Assembly: GCA_014773175.1 (NCBI GenBank)
Contig: VXCM01000454.1
Coordinates: 1-64,000, forward strand
Source of the DNA: Lucifuga dentata
Taxonomy: Eukaryota; Chordata; Actinopteri; Ophidiiformes; Bythitidae
DNA: 64,000 bases
Direction: 5' to 3'
Made by a program: the position numbers and the translations under genes. Under the pieces are notes generated by a model. The model saw nothing but the letters and a program-made list of their open reading frames with translations. It ran no database searches and was not told the origin of the DNA. Below, in pieces: positions 45,126-57,829 of the stretch. How positions within the stretch are numbered: position 1 is the stretch's first letter; each line of letters begins with the position of its first letter.

Positions 45126-46413
45126 TCCCTCACCGCAGGACACGGCAGGACCGGTCCAACCATAACGGATCCCTGAAGAGGGGAGGGGGGGCAACGTGGA
45201 CACTGGACTAAACTCAACCATCCCTCCACACAGTCTGATACCAATAACAATGAAATGAACTCAACTGTGCCCAACTGGGATTTTGTGGCCTTTTTTTTTC
45301 TTCCTGGATGAGAAGCAAACTCGTCACAGAGATGGGATTTTATTTTTTTGTCGACAACGCACGAACTGCTGGGGCTTGTTTAGAGAGAGAGGACAGATTT
45401 TGTAGCAAGTTTGGCTCCAATAACAAGTGAAACAACTTCTTTCATAAAAAACCATATCTCCTAACACACACACACACACAAAAAGCAGTATACGTTCACA
45501 GCAGGCGAGGCATCAGCTTATATTTGTATAGATTTTTTATAAACTCTGAAAACGCCTTTCTCACCATCGGCTCTGCGTCCTGCTGGACTTCCCTCTCAGC
45601 AAGCGGAATTCCACTTGGCGTCGTCGGATGATTTCACAAGATTATTAAAAAGCACATATTTTTTTGAAGGTGGCTATGACGACATCGCGGTACTACTAAC
45701 ATTTACTAAGCAATAGATTTCTTACCGTCATTTTTGCACAGAGAGTATTAGGAGTTGAGTCTCGTAAAGATTTTCATTTTATTTTATGATGTGTGTGTGT
45801 GTGTGTGTGTGTCTCTGTGTGTTGTTGTATGCTCCGTTGCACTCCCTTCTGAATTGCAGGGTGCCAAGTCTCTCCTCTGCAGCCAGACATGATTTGACAT
45901 GTTGAATAGGCAAAAGTGTTCTAACTGCATGAATGCATTTTCTCATACGACATGCCAGAAGATAATGTTACGTTTATTATCGGTGGGGTTGTAAAATCAT
46001 AACTTGAATCATAGTGAGCCCCGTTTGAGCCTCTCATTTCAGCATTTTTACATTTTTGTGTCACGTTTAGCTGAATGTTGGAAATTCCAGCAGGCCATTT
46101 AACATTTATCACTATTATAAAGACATTTTCAGCATCATTTAACATTTTTGCAGTAATCTGGAAAACTGTTTGCTGTACAGTACATTTTTAACCCATTTTT
46201 TGAAGTGTAACTGTATTCTATCAACACAACAAAGATGGCAACTGGATGTGACATATATACCTTTTGTCATATTTTCAAAATATTGATCCATCATTTTTAA
46301 ATCATAAAATTATAGAAATTATAAAATTATAGAAAAAAGATTTATATACATAAATGATGGTGATTAGTAGAGAGCAAGAAGATATATCATACAGTTCTGA
46401 ACATCTTCAAAGG

Positions 46414-46419
46414 AATAAA
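46414..46419 (+). promoter_or_regulatory. Candidate proximal poly(A) signal of itgb5
   Basis: AATAAA in aggaataaagttg, 1.29 kb after the stop codon. The downstream GT-rich element is weak, so use of this site is uncertain. Confidence 0.3.
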
Positions 46420-46501
46420 GTTGAACCTTGCAAAATTAGTTAAAAATCCACAGTGCAAAGGAGAGGAAAGATGTTTTCTATTCCAGTTTAAAAGGGGACG
46501 T

Positions 46502-46914
46502 ATGATATAGATTTTCCCATTCTTATTTTAATTTATGGTCTATTTTAAAACCTTTGCAATGCTTTAATGTCCAAAAAAAAAAAAAAAAAAAAAAAAAACA
46601 TAGATCAGTTGCTTTTCCTTGCTGCAGCACTACTTCACTCCCTGAGTGAAAACAGATCATTTTTAGGTACCGTCTCTTTAAGATCCCCTCCCCAAAAGCA
46701 TGCTCTGTTCTGATTGGCCAGCCATGACAATGGTGGCCGAACAGTAATTGACTCTTTAGCCTTAAATTAATTAAGCTTTTGGGGCAATTCAGGTTTATCT
46801 TTTGGCATCAAACTCATATTCTGCAAGTTTGACAATGTTCAACACATCCTCTGATCATTATTGCACTATAAAAATGAGGAGAAAATACCCCAAAAAAAGC
46901 ATCATATGTTCCCT
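46502..46914 (+). mobile_element. Family B element, full length, in the itgb5 3' UTR region
   Basis: TTAA flanks are at 46498-46501 and 46915-46918. The left end AAGGGGACGTATGATATAG and right end CATCATATGTTCCCTT are inverted. The internal GTTCTGATTGGCCAGCC and GAGTGAAAACAGATC boxes match the other copies. Confidence 0.82.
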
Positions 46915-47691
46915 TTAACAGAAGAGCCTTGGAGAAGTTGAGAAATCTCTTCAAAGCAGAGTTAAACATGGTCAAATGACCTGCTGGAAGTTCAGCTGAT
47001 ATTTTTCCTTCCAGAGAAACGGCTGCTCAAAGCCGTGAGTCACATCTAATCGATGCAAAAACAAGTCTGGGAAAGCAAATTGGGAACCAGATGATAGTCG
47101 CATGCAGCACTTGGAGATGTGCGTAATGGCCTAGAGTTCATTTGGGAATTGGGTACATGACCTTCTGCAACGTCATAAACTTCCTTTCATGTTATCCACC
47201 CTTGCCTGGTCTGGGAAGGGTGGAAAGACTGAGAGGCCTCAAAGGATGTCGGCTCGGTCGTAAATCTAACGCAGCATTCCCACAGGAAGAGGCGGAGTCT
47301 GAACATGTCACTGGGAAGTCTGGCAGCTCGCAGCTAGGAGCGGTCAGCCTGAGCGCAGGACTCTGAGGCCTTTTGTTTTTGTGATGGTCTTAAAAAGTGG
47401 AGCTTCTGTGAGAATGTGTGCGTTTAAGAGTGTAAATGTTATGATGTGGGTACGTACTGTATGTCCATGCAGTGCCAAATGGAAAATGAAAACACTCTCA
47501 GTTTTGCCGTGGTTTTTACTTGGCTTGCCTGTGTGTCTTGGCATGACGTACTAAAACACGCTTGCCTGCATCTATTTCACTTTAACCATTAAGCAGCAGC
47601 ACAGCCTTCATCCTGTACACCGACCATTTCCACATGGATTAATATCCCAGCAACCACTACAGGTTTATGTAATACTGCACAGACTAAGAAC

Positions 47692-47697
47692 AATAAA
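47692..47697 (+). promoter_or_regulatory. Candidate distal poly(A) signal of itgb5
   Basis: Canonical AATAAA in acaataaatag, 2.57 kb after the stop. It is followed within ~25 nt by a GT/T-rich element (gtggagtgtc, then ttctttttgt), as expected downstream of a cleavage site. Confidence 0.55.
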
Positions 47698-47754
47698 TAG
47701 ACTTTTTCAAAAACAAGTGGAGTGTCTTCTTTTTGTCCCAGTCATACATTTAGT

Positions 47755-48195
47755 CAAGTCAAGTTTATTTGTAGCCAAATATCACATACAATGTCTGAAA
47801 GCCACACATTAGCAGTTCATGACCAGCCCAAACTCTGAGGAGACGAAGAAAAACTACCAAAAAAAAAAAAAAAAAAAAAAAACTTATTATATAAGGAAAC
47901 AGGAGGAGAAGCAGACAAATTACAAAGACATAAAAACAATGACAAAGTAGTCATCCTCAAAGTCCAGATCCGGACCGAACCACAGCTGTCTCCAGACTTT
48001 GAGCAAATTATACTTTTCATATGTATTATTTGTATTATTTGCGAGACATCGCTGTGACATGAGTCAAACTTCTCCTTATGAAATAAGGAAAATGGTAGAA
48101 ATCTTGAGAGGCTATTCAAAGAGAGATTTCCTCTCCTCAAATGACTGGGTGCAATAGGAGCTGCAGTTTGAAACCGAATGTCCGATTGCTCCACT
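47755..48195 (+). repeat. Dispersed fish repeat (AAGTCAAGTTTATTTGTAGC type)
   Basis: AGTCAAGTTTATTTGTAGCC is followed by GACCAGCCCAAACTCTGAGG, an A run, and GAGATTTCCTCTCCTCAAA with GTGCAATAGGAGC, as at 29518. It begins ~60 nt past the presumed itgb5 poly(A) signal. Confidence 0.72.
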
Positions 48196-48199
48196 GTCT

Positions 48200-48811
48200 G
48201 TGAGAATGTCTGCTCTGCTTTGGTTTGGTTCAGTCACATTCAGCATCCCGTCATCTCCATGACAACAATGAGCTGACATGGCATTGGGCTCAATGAGAGT
48301 TGACAACGCAGACTGAGAGTTGATAGAGACTCTATTAAAATTTATGATCCCAATCCATGATCCCTGGCTTGACTGACATTTAATAAACGGACCTTTGTTC
48401 TTACTGAAAATTTGTGAACCCCTGCATTAAAAGATACATGAAAGATAAAAACAGCAAATAAGAAGACCATGTCAAAATAAAATAATGCATATATAAGAAA
48501 CAGAATAGCTCACAGAATAAAGACAGAGAGCAAGAAAGAAAAACAGATAAGAAACAAAATAGCTCATAGAAAAAAGACAGGCAGAGAAAGACAGAGAGTT
48601 GGACAGGAAGAGAGAGAGAGAGAGAGAGAGAGAGCATAAATGTGCATAAAAACATGCAGCTAAATAATTAATATTTCTCTCCATCAAAATTCCTGAATTG
48701 AGTAATATGAAAAACTATTTCCTGCAGCCGAACCTACCGGTGTGTATCGGCCAACTACACACACACACACACACACACCGTATGTAGAAAGGCCTCATTA
48801 GGATGGGTGGN

Positions 48812-48850
<39 letters not shown>

Positions 48851-49885
48851 GTATGTAGAAAGGCCTCATTAGGATGGGTGGCATGAATTTGAGGTCTATT
48901 TTAAACTGCATGTGACTCAGGCTTAAACGTTAGCAAAACATCTGTTTGTACCACCAACAGCCGTGACATCCAGAACACGTTTGATGTGTGATCATACAGG
49001 GTGGTCTGACAGGTGTAATTTACACCTCCCTGGTCAGACCCTCCCTAGTATGATGACACCCCGTTCGCTTACTGAAACCCTTAACTGCCCTTTAATTATA
49101 TATTTAGTCAATACATACTTTAATGAAACAGTCGCTAAGTTTACATGCACAGTAAACCTTTTATTCTACTCCGATTGAGGTAATATGTTGTCTTTTCAAA
49201 TGCCATAGTCATGATTGAAATCTTCACAAATGGACCTTGGCATACTTCATGTAATAGATCTAAATTATTTAAATCTATTTATTTGAGCCTGTAAATGATC
49301 TGATCTTAAAATCAGCGTAAGCATTCTGAATTCATTCTGATTCATTAAAAATCCTTTTAATTCCATCCATGTTTTCTTATTACTCCCATGATTTTGCCTT
49401 AATTGCTGTGCAGGCAAAAATCTTGAGTATGGTCTGCATGTAAACATAATTAGTGTTGAAAATTGAATATTATTATTCCCTGTGTTCTCGGTTAGTTTAA
49501 GGCTTTTAACCATCACTTAGTCCTGATCACAGCAAAGAACATCAGCGAGCCTTATTTTAAAAGGATTGGTGGCTAAAGGCTGAGCTGGGGAGACGGTTGA
49601 GTTTTCAGACTCTGTGACAGTGACCTCACTCAGGCTGGATGAGATCCTGCTTTCACAAACACCAGAGTAGGCAGCCATGTTGGAACTAACCCTGACCTGG
49701 GAAGAAAAGATGGAGAAGGCTGGTGGGTTGGAAAGTGAGGCGTGAGCCAGTGGGGGCTGGATGCAGGATTTTGTTAACATGTTGTTCTGCAGAGTCTAGA
49801 TCCTACATACTCAAAGTCTGGACCCTGGGCCACATCTGGCCCAATAATAGTGTCCCCTACCATGAAATATGAGTAAATAAATACT
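48200..49885. other. Intergenic DNA with microsatellites; no gene
   Basis: (GA)n at about 48610-48635. (AC)n at 48754-48778 and 48812-48849 with an N at 48811 and duplicated flank (CCGTATGTAGAAAGGCCTC). Nothing coding is recognised. Confidence 0.5.
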
Positions 49886-49889
49886 ATTT

Positions 49890-50130
49890 AAGAAATTTAT
49901 AGAAATGTGGCTCCTATTGCACCCGGTTGTTTGAGAAGAGTGAATCTCATTTTGAATAGCCTCTCCTGAAGTTTCTTCCATTTTCATTAAACAATAAGGT
50001 TTTTTTTAAGGAGTTTTTCCTCTTCTTAGGGAGCTTAGGCTGGGTGGGTTGTGAACCTTTAATATGTGGGTCTGTAAAGCCCTTTGAGACATTATATGTG
50101 ATACTGGGCTACAAATAAACTTGGCTAGAA
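49890..50130 (-). repeat. Dispersed fish repeat, inverted copy
   Basis: GTGGCTCCTATTGCACCCGG, GGAGTTTTTCCTCTTC, GGGTCTGTAAAGCCCTTTGA and TGGGCTACAAATAAACTTGG are the complement of the repeat at 29518 and 47755. Confidence 0.75.
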
Positions 50131-50319
50131 ACAGAAAAAAAAAAGTTTTCCTTGTGAATTAATAGACATTATTTGGATAAAGCTGGAGAACGCAGCATGA
50201 TGGGAAATGATTATATGGCTGTTTTGGATGTTTGTTGACTCTACACCACAAAAGTTTTATCCATGAAAATAAGCTAGAATTTCTTATCATACCCACCTGG
50301 CCGTTAGCAAACGAAAATA

Positions 50320-50645
50320 AGTGCTTCTAGCAAAAAACATTAATGTTTATTGTGAAAACAGCCAATTCAACACAAAATGGCCTGTGGGTGATGCATTTAT
50401 ATTAGTGTCTCATGCTAATCCTAAACTTCTGTGTTTAATCTGCCAAACAACAGTTGCTGTTTGCAAGGCTGCTAACATCAAGCGCTGCGATGAGACAAAA
50501 CATGCTAATGTTCATTCAGCTTTTCCTCTTTGTTTTCAAATTTTTGTAAAACTAAGTTTTCGTGGCCCGTGTTGCTTCTTATGTGACATTACTAGTATTC
50601 TAAATAAACTTAACCTGCAGCTTCAAGGTGGAGAGACTCATGAGT
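50320..50645 (+). pseudogene. Relic of a hAT-type transposase with BED-like zinc finger
   Basis: The frame from 50321 translates to FNTKWPVGDAFILVSHANPK, then LLCLICQTTVAVCKAANIKR, CDETKHANVHSAFP and finally FLCDITSILNKLNLQLQG. The first part matches the N-terminal zinc-finger segment of hAT/GTF2IRD2-ZBED-like transposases (CLIC..TVAV.K..N.KRH.ETKH). The second matches their DIT.HLN.LN..LQG segment, normally a few hundred residues further on. A large internal deletion therefore joins them. One zinc ligand is lost (KRC in place of KRH), and no transposase core remains. Confidence 0.7.
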
Positions 50646-50649
50646 GATT

Positions 50650-53228
50650 TTTTTTTTTTTTTCCCCACCGGCCCCCTGGAACCCCTTCATTTTGCAAAAA
50701 AATGGTCTACGTGCTCTGGACAGAAGAGAAAGGCCATCAAAACCACAGAAGAAGCAGCCAGATCCATGTCTGAATAGCCGTGGATCAGCACGATGGATCC
50801 ACAGGAAATGCTATTTGGATACAAGCTGCCTGATGTGAGACCTGAAATAGCTGATGACCCCTGAGAAACACCTCTGATGATGACCCAAGGGCATCACTGG
50901 TTACAGCTTCAACCAGCTGAAAGCTTTCCTGTTTATCCATAGACTGAGGAAGTTCCTTCAGTCTTCTAAAACCCATAAAAAAACATTCTGCCAAGACTGA
51001 CATGAAGCTGCTTTTTAATAGTTTCTGACATGTTCTAAATGGACGGAGGCAAAATGTATCAAAGACGGTCTTCATATTCTTTGTGTTTTCAACTCTGACT
51101 CTGTTGTTTGGAGCTTTAAGTCAAATGTCTGACAAGGGTGAACTAATGCTGTGATGTGGAACAAGTCAGAGAGGCTGTACACTCTGTTATTCATGCCTGC
51201 GGTGAGCTCATAAATCTCTGCACGCTTCTTCCTCTCTCTCTCAGCTCATAAGTGCTAAAAAAAAAACAAAACAAAAAAAAAAACCCACTGGGCAGAGGAA
51301 AATAAACCTTTACGTCTTAATGTTTAGGAATCAAGATGAATCGCTGGTGTTTCCGGAGCGCAGGCCACATTAACACAGCCAGGCCCAGCTCATTGTGTGG
51401 CTCAGAGGGATGAAGCACAATTCCCATTTTTACAGGATTAAATGCTTTTTGTTTTTTGGCTAATTCTGCATTTTAGGGAGCAGTTATGCCCATGTGACCT
51501 TTTTTTTCTTTTCCCAAACACACTTCAAATTATCAATGGCACATGCTGTTTATATGCAGTGTAAATATTTTGTCAAACATTAGTCCCAGAGAGGCGTAGA
51601 GATTCTTTAAGTCTCTTTGAGATCAGTTTCATGCTGTATGGGTTCTCTTATGGCGTGTTTTGACAATTCTGTCAGCACATTTTTTTCCTCCCAGAAATGC
51701 ATATGAGAGGTTTTTATTCCAAAATCACACTAAGGATCATATAGGGGTAAAACAAAATAAATAAATAAATAAAAAATCTTTGTGTTTTAATCCTCTGGAG
51801 TCTAAAGTCATTTTTGCATTTTTATATTTCATAAATGAAAGCAGTTGTAAAATGATTTCAGACTCCAGACAGTTAATAATAAGGTTATTTAAAAGCCACA
51901 CTTTCAGTCATGCCAAATCCAAGTTCTAACAGATTTTAGTATGAAACTCCAACTGACTCTGAGTTGAAAAATGTCCCAAACTGAAGTTTTGACTGATTGC
52001 AGGGCACAATAATGCAGCATACTGATACTTCTTGCATCTTCTTGTGAATACTGTAAGTGAATGACAGGAGCTTCTGACATCTTAAATCCTGCTTCCTACT
52101 TATGACTTCTTCCCTGTTTCCATCCTTCCTCTTTATCGCCTCAGCACAGCATTTTTCTGTTCATGCTGCACTTCTTGAGTGTTCATTTCTCTTTTTCTCT
52201 TCTCCTCAGCATGATGGTTTTACTTATTGTAGGAAGTGAAAGAGGGAGCATGCTGAGGCTGCAGCTCCTGCTGTCTGGATGCTACGATCATTAGCGTTCA
52301 ATATCTGCCCATCACCAGTGACGCTTTTGCACTCAGTGGAATATTATTTGTGCTTCACCAGCTGTTTTAACCCTCAGTGGGAAATTCCACTTGACAGCAT
52401 TCCCCACTTCCACTTAATCACCAGCAGACTGTGGACATACACCATCAGCACATGTAAAATATAATGCTCAATAAACAGCAGAAAACAAAATTATTGGATC
52501 GCTACAAAAGCAAGACAACTTTATTTGTTAGACCCGAACATTTAATCCTTTTTATATCAAAAGCACAGTGAAAGAATATGATTTTCAGAGGGAAAGAGCT
52601 GCAATTATTATAGTAACCTAAATAATCACCAGTGTCAGCTTATCAAGTTATAAAAAATTACATTTGCACAATAACAAATGCATAAACTTTGTGTAGATGA
52701 GTTTGACAAGTCAAATGTTTTGAGACAAGAAAAAAAGGACCTTGTGTTGGAGGCAGTATTTTTTTTTCAAATTCAGAAAGATGTACAGCAAAATGTAAAG
52801 CTGGTAAATGTGCTAAGGACCTTTATCTGCATCACAGCTGATGCAGATAAATCACAGCTGTAATACTGGTCAACAGAAAAGCAATTACATATTTTCCCCA
52901 AATAGTTTAGTCCCACTGCTGGGTCGGAAAATGTACAGTTTGGCCTGAGGCGCTACAAGAAAGACCGTGTTGTTACATTTAAAGGGTTTATGGCCATTTT
53001 AGGATTGTAAAATATCTCAGACTTAGCTTGTCAGGCTCAGCTCTAGAGCTGAACTTAGCTTTCATCACCAAAAGTGGAAGTGAGGTTATATAAATATTGT
53101 TTGAGCAGCATTCTGATGCCTATAATTCACCTTGTGAAGGTCTGTGGTGTATAGATACATACTCACTGAAATGCTGCTGAGACAATGGTTAGGTATAACC
53201 AGACATGTGCAGAGGGGGGGGGGGGGGG
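50650..53228. other. Intergenic DNA, no gene recognised
   Basis: T-, A- and G-rich tracts occur at 50648-50662, near 51260-51283 and at 53215-53228. No reading frame has recognisable content. Confidence 0.4.
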
Positions 53229-53229
53229 N

Positions 53230-53407
53230 CAACAAGTTGATTTTAATAGCAGAATGAACTGAAACCAATGGAGGTCTGGAAGGTAGGAAAAACATTTTTA
53301 ATTCACCATTCCAGTAGTAATGCTTTAGGAAATGATTGTCAGTAACGTTACATGTATGAAAATTTAATATATTAGGCTCAAACATACAAAATGGCCGGTA
53401 TGGTCTT
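53230..53407 (-). mobile_element. Family A end fragment, subfamily 2
   Basis: It begins abruptly after a G run and N (53229) with AACAAGTTGATTTTAATAGC and ends GGCCGGTATGGTCTT at TTAA (53408-53411). The missing half may be lost in an assembly join. Confidence 0.75.
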
Positions 53408-53411
53408 TTAA

Positions 53412-54453
53412 ACTCACCATTAGCATACTAACATGATGATACTAACATTAGCACGTTGACATGTTTAAGTTTAGCAACCACGCTATCTTAGCCTGAGGCT
53501 AATGACAGTCATTAGCTTGTGGGGTATCTTGTTGAAGTGTTGGAATAGTAGGAATTTGACCTGCTGGTGGTGTTAAATAAGAGATCAGCGAATCATAAAA
53601 TTTAGGCTTTCACATGGAGCACTTTGTGAGTAGAAAAAAGCACTGGCAAATAGAGCTTTTTAAGGGGAAAAACTGCCAAATGCACTTCATGAAAAAAAGC
53701 TGTCAAGAGCAGGTTTTGTGCCATTACAACAGACAGACGTCTTTAGCGTTTAAGCTGCTGCTGTTTTTACATAAAGGGCATTTAATAATCTGCTCAGGAG
53801 CTCCAGCTTGATGACACTACTTTCAAATCATTATTCAGGCTCAACAAGAGCCATAAAACATGCTCAGCAATGCCAAAAGGAGGGAAACTGGCAGTGAGTT
53901 TCACCCCATATAAGATTTCATGGAAAACAGGTGCTACCAGCTGAGGAAAAGTCCTACATGTATATTTATCCTCTGAACACCTGGACCAGATTTCATGACA
54001 ATCCATCCAGTAGTTTAGAGATATTTGCCTCAGGACCAGTGTTGTGGAAAGACACATGGATCAACTAACAGACTGACGTGCAAGATTTTCACTTTGGAGT
54101 TGTAAAGAATACCAAAGTAAGGCCTCATCCCCCACTCCCACTTCTGCACTTCTTATCTAACAATTAAAAATACACCTCATGCCTGTGTCAGAAGCATCAT
54201 GAAGCTAATATCTGATGGTTATTTTTGCTAATGACTCGCTCTTGCAGCAAACACAGATGTGTGTTTCACGCCACGCTGCAATGGTGAGAAGGAGCTGCAA
54301 CGAGCTTTTGTGTGTGGAAGATTAACCTCTTTGTCATGGAAATGTTTTGACTTGTTCTCAGGTCCGGATGTAGAGACAATACAAAGAGTGGAAGGTTTTC
54401 ACATGGATCCTGTGTGTCAGTAGTTCACCCATCACCGGTTCACTCTGCTTGCA

Positions 54454-54505
<52 letters not shown>

Positions 54506-55180
54506 ACTGTGGCACTCTGACCTCACTCGCCTCCTCTTAAAACATCGCCTCATTAGGCCAGAAATGTCACAAAACCTCTGTGACCCACAGAAAATGACAT
54601 TAGAAAGTCACCGTGTTTTGACCTTTGACCTCTCCTTGCTGAATGCTATTATTGTCAGCTTGCATTGTGAAACAGGTGTAAAACTCATATATTGTTATTG
54701 AAGAATAATGCCATATGTACATCTACTAGGGTATTGGGGTAGCATTGGTAGCTAAAATACAGTAAGAGGTTACTGTATGAATATATATATGAAGTTATTA
54801 TACTTAATAATTCCCTTACATGTAGATCCAAACATCTTTCAAATGTTTAGATGTATTGCAAACCATCGCTGTCATCCCATGAAGAAGTTAAAATTCTACA
54901 CTTATTTCCTTGACAGCAGTCTGTAGCGCCCCCTGTAGGATTGTGATGTCATTGACTCACATATGGATGCATATCTTCCAGAATTGACTTGATTCTTCTT
55001 TTGGTGCTCTAACATGATTTATACAGATCTATATGAGTAATTGAATTGATCTGTGCATTTATATTTATGCTTTACATGTTGATCTCTATGGTTATTCATG
55101 TGAAGCGAAGCCGCTCCCCAGTTTCTGTCTTATGCTGCCATCTAGTGGATTATACTTGCTAGTAAAGTCTTTGAAATGAC
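53412..55180. other. Intergenic DNA with (CA)n; no gene
   Basis: A (CA)n tract covers 54457-54504. Nothing else is recognised. Confidence 0.45.
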
Positions 55181-55184
55181 TTAA

Positions 55185-55772
55185 AGGACCATACCGGTCA
55201 TTTTGCATGTTTGAGCCTAATAAATTCAATTTTCATACATGTAACGTTACTGACAATCATTTCCCAAAGCATACTACTGGAATGGTGAATTAAAAATGTT
55301 TTTCCTACCTTCCAGACCGCCATTGGTTTCAGTTCATTCTGGTATGCTATTAAAATCAACTTGCTGATACTTGAAACGTTCTTGGGATAGGTAATCCATC
55401 ATCACAAACAAGATGTGTATTCAGGTTTTTTTTTAAAGTTATGTAATTTTAGTGTTTAAGTTCAATAAAAAGCGTGGAGTGTGGAGTGAATGTATGCCTT
55501 CATCGGGGAATATAGTCCCAACAGAAGACCTGCGTTTATGGAAAAATCTAAACTACCATGACATAAGGCTGTGTAACTATTAACAGTAGAAACATTGATT
55601 TTTAAGGTGGGTGTATCACTTGAATATTTGATTTTGAAAGACTAAGAGATTTTGCAAAATATCACGAAAGCTGAAATACAGTTTTATCCTTTGGGAAATG
55701 ACTGTCATGAACGTAACATGTATGAAAATTGAATATATTAGGCTCAAACATGCAAAATGGTTGTATGGTCCC
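55185..55772 (+). mobile_element. Family A element, subfamily 2, full length
   Basis: TTAA flanks are at 55181-55184 and 55773-55776. The left end is AGGACCATACCGGTCATTTT. It is a close relative of the copies at 39837 and 21997. Confidence 0.92.
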
Positions 55773-56209
55773 TTAACCTTTTGTTTCAGCTATTGAAACT
55801 ATGACTAAGGGCAAAGATGATTGGACTGTTTGGTTCAGTTATGACTATATGAAGCATTTTTAAGTGCAGCTATCCTGGGAGATAAATGCCATACTAGTAC
55901 ATACAGTATATGCACATTTGAACATATCACTGGAAATGAATTTTCATAAGGTACCTGTGACAATGGGCAACAGAACTGACTTTTGCTTTCATGCCACATG
56001 ATCTCATCTTTCATATTTTCATGAAAAAGATAATATGCAATCACTGGAAGAATGATCTCCAGTGAGCTTTACAAACATAGGAGTTGATTTCTGACTGGTT
56101 GCGTACATGTGTATTCTTTCTTGGTCTTAGATATGACCTCTGAATATGCCAAAGGAAGCCTCAAAGCAACCATATTATTCAACATTTTAGATTAAAACAA
56201 AACTGTTAA

Positions 56210-56741
56210 AGGACAATACCAGGATTTTTACATGTTTGAGCCCAATATATACAACCTGCATACATACATTACATTACTGTCGACCAAAACATATTACTGG
56301 AGCGGACATTTTAGAATAGTTTTTTCTACCTTCCAACTGCCACTGGCTTCAGTTCATTCAAGTATGCTATAAAAATCAACTTGTAGAGACTTGAAACATG
56401 TTTGAAATACGTAATCCATCACAGAGAACAACACGTCTATTAAGTTTTCTGTCGAAGTAACTTTATTTAACCGATTCAACATGGAACTGCACAGAAGTCA
56501 ATGTGCAGGTATGTCTCCGCCAGGAAATAGTTCCTGGAGAAGACGACTATTACTGCGAAATTAAAAATGACAGTCCCTTCTACAATCAGATAAACATGTT
56601 AGCAGGTGAAATATTTGATTTTGAAAGATTAGGGGATTTAGCAAACTAACAACAAAACTAAAATACAGTTTTATGTTTTGGAAAATGTTTGTCAGTAACG
56701 TATACGCAGATAGTATTTATTTGCTTTAAACATGCACACAG
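56210..56741 (+). mobile_element. Family A element, right terminus eroded
   Basis: TTAA (56206-56209) is followed by AGGACAATACCAGGATTTTT and the core TCCGCCAGGAAATAGTTCC. The right end decays after aaacatgcacac. Confidence 0.85.
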
Positions 56742-57179
56742 ACAGTGTATGTGAAAACAACCATATAAAGGCTTTTGTGGCTGTAAAGGGCTCTGTGCAA
56801 AGATGGGGGAATTGACCTTTATAATATCACAAGGGTCACTTCCTGTTGGTGCTGAAAATAAAATGTGTGGAGTTTGCATGATTTTCTTCATCATAGGTGG
56901 AGAGATACTGAAAACCTTTACTTAAGCAGCAATACCACAATGTAAAAAATACAAGTAAATATCCTACATTCAAAGTTTTACTTAAGTATAAAGTTATAAT
57001 AATAAAGTACCATGACCTCAAGTTGTATTTAAGTAGCTATAATACTTGACAGACTTAGCAACTTTCCATCTCTGTTTACTGATAACTGCACAACTACTTA
57101 TGTAACTTGTAGTATTACTAAAATTAATAGACAAAAAGATATTATATAGGTAAATTCTGTTTTGACCTATCTTCTATAT

Positions 57180-57421
57180 CAGGGATGAGCAACTTTGATA
57201 AAGATGGGAGCCAATAAAACTTCATTCTCATGGTCAAAGGGCCACAGGTAGTAAATACAGCATCAGTAATGACTGACCACCCTCTGCTGATGGGTGGTGG
57301 TAATAACAAGGGAAAAACCTTTTTATAATTTTCATTTGTATTAATTGAAGTCCTCCAAGGGCCTGATAAATTAAAGGTGTGGGCCGTATCTGGCCCGTAG
57401 GCCACCAGTTGCCCATCCCTG
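57180..57421. mobile_element. hAT-type miniature element with 8-bp target duplication
   Basis: The termini CAGGGATGAGCAACT and AGTTGCCCATCCCTG are inverted repeats. The 8-bp sequence TTCTATAT occurs exactly on both sides (57172-57179 and 57422-57429). An 8-bp duplication and CAGGG ends fit the hAT superfamily. It is 242 bp long and non-coding, with internal GGGCCGTATCTGGCCCGTAG. Confidence 0.9.
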
Positions 57422-57483
57422 TTCTATATGCAGGTCATATCACCTTTTTTGCTAGAAGGACCTTTAATAGAACCTGAAAGTTG

Positions 57484-57487
<4 letters not shown>

Positions 57488-57545
<58 letters not shown>

Positions 57546-57778
57546 CAGGATGTGAAGTCATGGAACTGTCAGACAGGAGAAAACACAGTAAAAACATCTG
57601 TTCCTGAGACTGGGAACAAAAATGTCATTTTCCTCTGCATCTCTCTCCATGCTTCAATCCATTCTTCCATTCATTTCTTTGTCCATCCATCCATCCCTCC
57701 ATCCTCTCTACATTAGGGCCAACTGTGTCTGACGGGCATGTGGTGTTTAAGTTACCTCATATCATGGCCACATGTAGC

Positions 57779-57826
<48 letters not shown>
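57488..57826. repeat. (GT)n/(GA)n and (GA)n microsatellites
   Basis: (TG)n then (AG)n at 57488-57545, a short (CATC)n near 57685-57700, and (GA)n at 57780-57826. Confidence 0.9.
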
Positions 57827-57827
<1 letters not shown>

Positions 57828-57829
57828 GA

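Larger units (their letters stand above)
45126..47715 (+). other. itgb5: itgb5 3' UTR (extent inferred)
   Basis: Sequence after the stop codon has no convincing reading frame. It contains short (CA)n (about 45466-45481) and (TG)n (about 45789-45812) tracts, an A-rich tract near 46577-46599 and a family B transposon at 46502-46914. The end is inferred from an AATAAA at 47692-47697 followed by a T/GT-rich stretch. A shorter UTR ending after the AATAAA at 46414 is equally possible and would exclude the transposon. Confidence 0.55.
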
